From an uncultured Atopostipes sp. (lineage in GTDB: Bacteria > Bacillota > Bacilli > Lactobacillales > Carnobacteriaceae_A), in NCBI GenBank assembly GCA_910588235.1, contig CAJUOQ010000028.1:1-27610 (forward strand): a DNA stretch of 27,610 bases. Reading direction: 5' to 3'. Below are positions 22,858 to 27,610 of the stretch, one piece after another. The notes beneath the pieces were generated by a model. It worked only from the letters and a program-made list of their open reading frames with translations, was not told the DNA's origin and did not search any database. Position 1 is the first letter of the stretch; every line of letters starts with the position of its first letter. The translations under genes were made by a program, and so were the position numbers.

Positions 22858-24039
22858 ATGACTTATGACTTTACTTCTTTTATTGATCGAAAAGGAACCG
22901 GCTCGAATAAATGGGAATTAATGTATGATTGGAACGATGATGTGGAGGACGGTGTCTTGCCTTTATCTGTCGCCGATATGGAGATTAAAAGTGCCCCTGA
23001 AATTTATGAAGGTTTAATTGACTATTTACAAGAGGCACCGATTTTAGGTTATACAAGTGCGACCGATCAGTATCTGGAAGCAGTGGTCGAATGGATGGAG
23101 CGGCGTCATCAATGGACGATTGAAAAAGGATGGCTAGTTAACACGCCGGGAGTAGTTGCTGCGATCCATGCGGCCATCCGCGCTTTTTCAAAAGAAGATG
23201 ACGGAGTCATTATTTTTAAACCCGTTTATTATCCTTTTATGCAAACCATTGAAGAAAATAATCGAAGATTGGTCAATGTGCCTTTAAATGAAGAAGACGG
23301 TTATTATACAATTGATTTCGATACCTTTGAAAAAGAAGCTCGGAAAAGTGAAAATAAAGTCTTGTTATTTTGTAGTCCGCATAATCCTGTGGGACGTGTT
23401 TGGACGGAAGAAGAATTAACAAAATTAGCTGAGATTGCTGTGGCTAATGACTTAATTGTTATTTCAGATGAAGTATGGTTCGACTTAGTACAGCCGAATA
23501 AAACTCATACGGTATTGCATAAAGTGAATGAAGAATTACAAGATCGATTGATCACTTGTACTTCTGCTTCTAAAACATTTAACCTAGCAGGGATTTCCAC
23601 ATCAAATATTATGATCTCGAACGAAGAAATGCGAGAAACTTTTAAAGAAGAAATCGACCGCGCCCATTTATCTTCTGTGAATATATTCGGTTATGTGGCT
23701 ACTCAAGTGGCCTATACACAGGCAGAAGCTTGGTTGGATGAGTTGAATGAATTTATATATGATAATCAACAATTTGTGCATGATTTCTTTCAAGAACACT
23801 ATCCTGAAATTAAAGCCCCTGTAAGCGAAGGAACTTATGTGCAATGGTTAGATTTCCGAGCATTAGGGCTAGATGACTTGGCATTAGATGAGTTTTTACA
23901 TCAGCATCAATTCTTCCCTAATCCAGGTTATGTCTTCGGCAAAGAAGGCAGTGGCTTTGCGCGCATCAACGTCGCTTTGCCAAAAGAGAATCTAGAAAAA
24001 GTGTTGAATCGTTTATTAACTGGTTTAAAGAATAGATAA
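22858..24039 (+). CDS. PLP-dependent C-S lyase / aminotransferase, PatB/MalY family
   Basis: A 393-aa fold-type I pyridoxal-phosphate enzyme. Hallmarks: LPLSVADMEIKSAPEI near residues 35-50 (the family's W/VADMDF motif), NTPGVVAAIHAAI, CSPHNPVGRVWTEEEL, ISDEVWFDL, and SASKTFNLAG with the PLP-binding Lys239. The C-terminus has ARINVALP with the carboxylate-binding Arg. ATG 22858 follows GAGGAGGATG. Family members cleave cystathionine or cysteine conjugates to a thiol, pyruvate and ammonia. It is monocistronic, between a promoter-like site and a strong terminator. Whether the main role is methionine biosynthesis or release of sulfur volatiles cannot be told. Confidence 0.92.
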   Translation: MTYDFTSFIDRKGTGSNKWELMYDWNDDVEDGVLPLSVADMEIKSAPEIYEGLIDYLQEAPILGYTSATDQYLEAVVEWMERRHQWTIEKGWLVNTPGVVAAIHAAIRAFSKEDDGVIIFKPVYYPFMQTIEENNRRLVNVPLNEEDGYYTIDFDTFEKEARKSENKVLLFCSPHNPVGRVWTEEELTKLAEIAVANDLIVISDEVWFDLVQPNKTHTVLHKVNEELQDRLITCTSASKTFNLAGISTSNIMISNEEMRETFKEEIDRAHLSSVNIFGYVATQVAYTQAEAWLDELNEFIYDNQQFVHDFFQEHYPEIKAPVSEGTYVQWLDFRALGLDDLALDEFLHQHQFFPNPGYVFGKEGSGFARINVALPKENLEKVLNRLLTGLKNR

Positions 24040-24051
24040 GTTTTGTTGCAA

Positions 24052-24090
24052 GCACTTGGGGTTTTTTATAAAAACTTCAAGTGTTTTTTT
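24052..24090 (+). terminator. Terminator of the PatB/MalY-type gene
   Basis: A 15-bp stem including two G·U pairs: GCACTTGGGGTTTTT (24052-24066) with AAAAACTTCAAGTGT (24070-24084), loop TAT, then a run of Ts. It begins 12 nt after the stop. Confidence 0.88.
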
Positions 24091-24187
24091 GTTCCTAGTG
24101 AAAAAAGATTGCTAAAGCAAACCGTATTTATTCCCATCAGTTTTTGTTAAAATAAACAGGATAGTAAACAAAGAAAGGGATTATTTG

Positions 24188-25012
24188 ATGAAGGTTGGTT
24201 TTATTTCAGATTTGCATATTGATCGAAATTTTGAAATACCTGCAGAATTTTATTTAAAAACATTGTTAGAAGTGGTTGCTGAACAGCATTTACAGGTCTT
24301 AGTCATTGGTGGAGACATTTCCAATCATTATGCAACAACGATTAAATTTATTGAAGCTCTTCAAAAGCAAGCAGAGATCCCTGTTTATTTTATTCCGGGG
24401 AATCATGATTTTTGGGAAGAAAAAGAAGCGAAAAAAGATACGCGAGGGATTTATCGGCTTTATAAGGAACACCCGCAAAGCTTGATCGAACATCCAGTTC
24501 AACTCAACGATGACTTCACGTTGGTGGGGCATCCTGCTTGGTATAATCATGCAGTTTATGATGAAGATCAATTTACACCTGCTGAAGTTGAACATGGGAA
24601 ATTTCGTTGGGCGTATTGGCAAGATAAATTACGGGTGGATTGGCAAATGACCGATGAAGAAGTTTCGCAATATTTCTCTCATATTATTCAAAAGGACTTA
24701 GAACAGGTGACGACTAAAAATATTATTTTACAAACTCATGTAGTCACTGTTCCAGAATTTACGATGCCTATGCCGCATCGCATTTTTGACTTTTTTAATG
24801 CTTATTTAGCAACAGATGACTTAAAAGATTTTCATAAAAAATATCCCATTACGCATGAAGTGATGGGGCATGTGCATTTCCGCGGCGATTTTATCAAAGA
24901 TGAGACGCAGTTTATCACGAATTCACTCGGCTATCGTCGAGAGTGGCGGGGAGAGAGGCTATATAAAGAAATGAAAGATAGTTTATTTATACTTGATTTA
25001 AACAAAAAATAG
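24188..25012 (+). CDS. Metallophosphoesterase (calcineurin-like)
   Basis: A 274-aa predicted phosphoesterase with the complete dinuclear metal motif set: Asp8/His10 (ISDLHID), Asp43 (GGDIS), Asn72-His73-Asp74 (GNHD), a later His in QTHVV and the C-terminal GHVHFRGDF. ATG 24188 lies 7 nt after AAAGGGA; the TTG directly before it (24185) is unnecessary. Such proteins form a lineage of Firmicutes metallophosphoesterases of unknown substrate. It has no operon partner. No clear terminator is seen in the 137-nt gap after it, which mainly holds the next gene's promoter. Confidence 0.88.
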   Translation: MKVGFISDLHIDRNFEIPAEFYLKTLLEVVAEQHLQVLVIGGDISNHYATTIKFIEALQKQAEIPVYFIPGNHDFWEEKEAKKDTRGIYRLYKEHPQSLIEHPVQLNDDFTLVGHPAWYNHAVYDEDQFTPAEVEHGKFRWAYWQDKLRVDWQMTDEEVSQYFSHIIQKDLEQVTTKNIILQTHVVTVPEFTMPMPHRIFDFFNAYLATDDLKDFHKKYPITHEVMGHVHFRGDFIKDETQFITNSLGYRREWRGERLYKEMKDSLFILDLNKK

Positions 25013-25082
25013 AGCGTAAAATCATTGGCTAAGGCGTTCCACTTCGACTTTTAAGGATTATTTAAAAACGGATTCATTTCAG

Positions 25083-25111
25083 TTGTGACTTACTTTTATA
25101 AGATTTATACT
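25083..25111 (+). promoter_or_regulatory. Promoter of the first YflT/DUF2382 gene
   Basis: TTGTGA (25083-25088) and TATACT (25106-25111), 17-bp spacer, about 39 nt before the ATG. This is a sigma-A-type promoter, with no obvious sigma-B-like motif in place of it. Confidence 0.6.
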
Positions 25112-25149
25112 TCAGCTGTAAGAAAATTTAGTAAAGAAAGGAAGTCATT

Positions 25150-26055
25150 ATGAATAACAAAAGAGTCGAAGGGGTATACCCTAACGTTGAAGAAGCAATG
25201 CGTGCTGTCGAAAGATTGAAGAACCAAGGATACACACGCGATGATATTACGATTGTAGCGAACGAAGAAGTTCGAGGAAGCCTGACTTCGAATGTAGACG
25301 CAGAGGTTACGACTCAGGATAACGATATGAGTCGCTCAGAAGATGATGACCATTCATTCTGGGATTCAGTAAAAGACTTTTTCACTATGGATGACTCGTA
25401 TGAAAATTATGATGCTCCTGACTATGATCAAGCTAATGATCCTGTCTATGAATATCGTGGTGCGATCAGTCAAGGTGAAGTAGTGGTGCTTGTGAATGAA
25501 GACGCCGATGTGAGTGTAGAAGACACAACGGGCCAAACGCCTACACCTGATACGGGCACGACCATTTCTGACCGAGATAAAAGAACAACCGATGATGAAA
25601 CCATCGAGCTAAAAGAAGAACGTTTAGATATTGAGAAAGAAAAAGAAAAAACAGGGGAAGTTCATGTTGGTAAACGTGTGGTTGAAGATACGGAAACAGT
25701 CGAAGTCCCTGTAACAAGAGAAGAAGTTACGATTGAAAGAAAACCTGTGACAGATAAAAAGTCTGATGATGGCGGAATCGATGCTTCCGAAGAAGACGAA
25801 ATTGTTATCCCTGTTGAGGAAGAAAAAGTAAAACCGAAAAAAGAAACAGAAGTTGTAGAAGAAGTGGAAGTTAAAAAAGAAACGAAACAAGATAGTGAAA
25901 CCGTCGGCGACACGGTCCGTCATGAAGAATTAGAAGTGGAAGAAGACGGAGATGTTCTGGATAGCCACGATAAAAATGTAGACAATCCAGATGATGACAA
26001 GTTAGATCGAGAGATTTCAAATGATCGCTTTGGCGATAACGACGAACGTCGATAA
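25150..26055 (+). CDS. General stress protein: YflT domain plus DUF2382
   Basis: A 301-aa, very acidic soluble protein. The N-terminal YflT-type domain (about residues 3-115) starts NKRVEGVYPNVEEAMRAVERL with GYTRDDITIVANEEVR, then a disordered acidic stretch and VYEYRGAISQGEVVVLVNED. A linker (about 120-150) leads to a DUF2382 region of strand-rich Glu/Lys/Val repeats: IELKEERLDIEKEK, VGKRVVEDTETVEVPVTREEV, EIVIPVEEEKV. The tail is acidic and disordered. ATG 25150 follows AAAGGAAG. DUF2382 and YflT domains occur in bacterial stress-response proteins of unknown biochemistry. A shorter paralogue lies immediately downstream. The high acidic content could fit a salt-adapted cytoplasm, which is inference. 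Confidence 0.88.
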   Translation: MNNKRVEGVYPNVEEAMRAVERLKNQGYTRDDITIVANEEVRGSLTSNVDAEVTTQDNDMSRSEDDDHSFWDSVKDFFTMDDSYENYDAPDYDQANDPVYEYRGAISQGEVVVLVNEDADVSVEDTTGQTPTPDTGTTISDRDKRTTDDETIELKEERLDIEKEKEKTGEVHVGKRVVEDTETVEVPVTREEVTIERKPVTDKKSDDGGIDASEEDEIVIPVEEEKVKPKKETEVVEEVEVKKETKQDSETVGDTVRHEELEVEEDGDVLDSHDKNVDNPDDDKLDREISNDRFGDNDERR

Positions 26056-26088
26056 ATAGTCAATAGAACAATAAGTCTAATCATCAAG

Positions 26089-26145
26089 AAAGAGCTGGGT
26101 TCTTTGTTTTAGCATTTCCCTAAAACAAGAATCTGGCTCTTTTTT
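26089..26145 (+). terminator. Long terminator hairpin after the first YflT gene
   Basis: AAAGAGC...TTCTTTGTTTTAG pairs with CTAAAACAAGAA...GCTCTTT, an interrupted stem of about 20 pairs with loop CATTTCC, followed by TTTTTT. It lies 33 nt after the stop. Confidence 0.88.
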
Positions 26146-26163
26146 AATTTTAAACAGTTAAAA

Positions 26164-26177
26164 AGTAAACGCTTTAT
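26164..26177. promoter_or_regulatory. Possible CcpA cre site
   Basis: AGTAAACGCTTTAT has the palindromic AAACGCTTT core of Gram-positive cre sites (11 of 14 to TGTAAACGCTTTCA). It lies about 28 bp upstream of the -35 of the next gene, a position where CcpA could activate. End bases deviate from consensus. Confidence 0.35.
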
Positions 26178-26204
26178 GGTCTGTTGTGCTAGTAATCATA
26201 TCAC

Positions 26205-26233
26205 TTGCAGTGGCTATAGTGGAGACCTATACT
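26205..26233 (+). promoter_or_regulatory. Promoter of the second YflT gene
   Basis: TTGCAG (26205-26210, 3/6) and TATACT (26228-26233, 5/6), 17-bp spacer, about 55 nt before the ATG at 26290. The -10 is identical to that of the paralogous gene. Confidence 0.45.
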
Positions 26234-26289
26234 GACAGTTAATAGGATTTTACAATTAGTGGGATAAAAATGAGGGAAGGGAAACGATT

Positions 26290-26805
26290 ATGAATAAAAA
26301 AGTTGAAGGTTTGTATTCAAAAATGGAAGAGGCCATGCAAGCTATTGACCGCTTGCGTGAAGAAGGCTATGCCCAAGATGATATCACGATTATATCGAAC
26401 GAAGCGATACGTGATCATATCTTAACAAATACAGATGCAGAAATTTCTTCGCAAGAGGGAGACATTGATCATACGGATGACGATCGTTCGTTTTGGCAAA
26501 CTTTAAAAGATGCCTTTACATTAAACAGTTCTCAGGAGGAAGAGCTGAATTATGGCGAGGACGATCACTTAATCGCCGGATATAGAGAAGATGTTAAAAA
26601 AGGAAGTATCTTGATCCTTACCGATGAAGATACGGACCCGAAAAATGCTTCGATCCAACCCGATACAGAAGCCACCACGCAAGCCAATACGGTCGGACCA
26701 GAAGGAGCTAGAGATTCTGAAACCGAACAAGAAATAGAGACGCAGCGAGGTCTTGATCGTGAATTGACTACTGACGAGCTTGAGGACTATGAGCGCAAAC
26801 AATAA
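26290..26805 (+). CDS. YflT-domain general stress protein (short paralogue)
   Basis: A 171-aa acidic protein whose first ~115 residues parallel the gene at 25150: NKKVEGLYSKMEEAMQAIDRLREEGYAQDDITIISNEAIR, an acidic stretch with DDDRSFW followed by the VKKGSILILTDED strand. Where the neighbour continues into DUF2382, this one ends in a Thr/Glu-rich, probably disordered tail. ATG 26290 follows GAAGGGAAACG. It looks like a tandem duplicate that lost (or never had) the second domain. Each copy has its own promoter and terminator, so they are separately expressed. Biochemical function is unknown. Confidence 0.85.
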   Translation: MNKKVEGLYSKMEEAMQAIDRLREEGYAQDDITIISNEAIRDHILTNTDAEISSQEGDIDHTDDDRSFWQTLKDAFTLNSSQEEELNYGEDDHLIAGYREDVKKGSILILTDEDTDPKNASIQPDTEATTQANTVGPEGARDSETEQEIETQRGLDRELTTDELEDYERKQ

Positions 26806-26841
26806 AGATATTAAGCGAATAAAAAAATCAGAAATAGAAAG

Positions 26842-26889
26842 AAGCTGAACTTTATATTTTACACGTTATCAAAATAAGGTTCAGCTTTT
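26842..26889 (+). terminator. Terminator of the second YflT gene
   Basis: AAGCTGAAC.TTTAT.TTTT pairs with AAAATAAGGTTCAGCTT around ACACGTTATC, followed by a short T-run. It lies 37 nt after the stop codon. Confidence 0.85.
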
Positions 26890-26923
26890 GTAAAAAAACG
26901 GATAAATGTATTCGTTTAATTAA

Positions 26924-26953
26924 TTGGCGTTAAAGCAAAGAAAACGTTATACT
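26924..26953 (+). promoter_or_regulatory. Promoter of the terminal hypothetical gene
   Basis: TTGGCG (26924-26929) and TATACT (26948-26953) with an 18-bp spacer. AGAAAACGTTATAC, a weak cre-like palindrome core, overlaps the -10 region. Confidence 0.5.
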
Positions 26954-26988
26954 GAATACATAAAAACCAAAGAGGGAGTGTATGCTGA

Positions 26989-27441
26989 ATGACAAGAACA
27001 GTTTATACAAACTACTGGATCAATGAACGTGATGATGTCAAGAAAGAACATGGGTCTTTCCCAACAGAGACAGAAGCTGTACATGCAATTCTCGCATGGT
27101 GGGAGATTCATAAAGAAACGCGGAAAGATATTTCCTATGTTCGGACCAACACAGAGGCTTTAGAAATATTATATGGGGATGCGAATTATTATTATCGGAT
27201 TGAAAAAAGAGAAACCTCCAAACCTTTACCGCAAACCTCTTATCAAGTCAAAACAGTCGGGGAAATAGAATCTTTACGTAATAGACATCAATTAGACGAA
27301 GAGACTTTCCTCTTTGATGAATTATCAGAACCTTATCGTGATCGCTTAATCGTAGCGATGGGCGACGCTCAGTTAGTTCGAAAATATAGTTATACGAGAG
27401 ATGGCAAACCCATTATAAAAGCATTCGAAAAGGCGCGTTAA
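26989..27441 (+). CDS. Hypothetical protein, family not recognised
   Basis: A 150-aa soluble, charged protein without signal peptide or membrane segment. The N-terminal half has WINERDDVKKEHGSFPTETE and AVHAILAWWEIHKE, with Trp/Tyr-rich segments (DANYYYRIEKRE). The C-terminal half is predicted helical (LSEPYRDRLIVAMGDAQLV). Codon use looks like its neighbours, so I take it as a real native gene. The likely ribosome site GAGGGAG is 10 nt before ATG 26989. A competing ATG at 26982 in another frame would give only 14 codons ending at 27026. It has its own promoter and terminator. I assign no function. Confidence 0.75.
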   Translation: MTRTVYTNYWINERDDVKKEHGSFPTETEAVHAILAWWEIHKETRKDISYVRTNTEALEILYGDANYYYRIEKRETSKPLPQTSYQVKTVGEIESLRNRHQLDEETFLFDELSEPYRDRLIVAMGDAQLVRKYSYTRDGKPIIKAFEKAR

Positions 27442-27494
27442 GTAGGACAATGCGTTTGTTTTAAATATATGAAGCATGATGTAAAATAAAAACG

Positions 27495-27523
27495 AAGGCT
27501 TCTCAGCTAAGAGAGGCCTTTTT
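27495..27523 (+). terminator. Terminator of the terminal hypothetical gene
   Basis: AAGGCTTCTC (27495-27504) pairs with GAGAGGCCTT (27511-27520), one G·U pair, loop AGCTAA, followed by TTT. It lies 54 nt after the stop. A TATAAT at 27565-27570 beyond it could belong to a gene outside the window. Confidence 0.85.
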
Positions 27524-27610
27524 CCGTGAGTATTTAAAGACCTGCGTAAATAACTCGCTATGTGTATAATGTTTCTCGGAAAGCCAAATAAAGATGGGTA
27601 GACAAAAAGA

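Noticed and set aside
24109..24120. TTGC-TAAA-GCAA palindrome before the metallophosphoesterase gene
   Set aside because: A 4-bp dyad is expected by chance. It shows no clear relation to a promoter.
25624..25923. Phe-rich open frames opposite the first YflT gene
   Set aside because: They are the reverse of Glu/Lys-rich codons (GAA/AAA reads as TTC/TTT). Coding signal, ribosome site and domain content belong to the + strand gene.

Overview
The window looks like the chromosome of a low-GC Gram-positive bacterium of the Lactobacillales, in the Enterococcus/Tetragenococcus range. This rests on the AT-rich codon use, AGGAGG-type ribosome sites, frequent TTG/GTG starts, a PTS IIBC permease, a Cys-anchored sugar-binding lipoprotein, a deoxynucleoside kinase, DegV and YflT-type stress proteins. 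Two tandem KtrB-type K+ channel genes beside one KtrA, plus very acidic stress proteins, would fit a salt-tolerant species. The genus is an inference.

Layout. (1) 222-3270, +: an RpiR-type regulator, NanE epimerase and a PTS IIBC permease form a compact amino-sugar operon, probably for N-acetylmannosamine. (2) 3452-6809, +: a sugar ABC importer (lipoprotein and two permeases, no ATPase) with a clear sigma-A promoter, an operator-like palindrome at the transcription start, and a hairpin terminator between the lipoprotein and permease genes. (3) 6907-10599: stress and detoxification genes: a glutathionyl-hydroquinone reductase, an AlkD-like DNA glycosylase, a YajO-like aldo/keto reductase and a CatE-like VOC dioxygenase. 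The last has an inverted repeat around its putative -35. (4) 10677-14245, -: potassium uptake, ktrB2, then ktrB1-ktrA. (5) 14387-16877: deoxynucleoside kinase (-), maltose/galactoside-type O-acetyltransferase (+), DegV fatty-acid-binding protein (+).

(6) 16945-18513 is the most unusual part. A NERD-domain (nuclease-related) gene with a C-terminal Cys4 cluster and a TTG start has a tandem array of a 41-bp repeat on each side. The arrays have five and four units, the same orientation, exactly constant spacing and a divergent last unit. Each unit contains two small dyads. One keeps its pairing through G-C, G-T and A-T changes, which suggests a structured RNA or hairpin DNA read on the + strand.

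(7) 18707-22762, +: a redox cluster of a luciferase-like flavin monooxygenase, a short-chain dehydrogenase broken by one in-frame stop, an AIF/ferredoxin-reductase-like FAD enzyme and an NADPH-FMN reductase. (8) 22858-27441, +: a PatB/MalY C-S lyase, a metallophosphoesterase, two YflT-domain stress proteins (one with DUF2382) and a hypothetical protein. Most transcription units end in clear rho-independent terminators.
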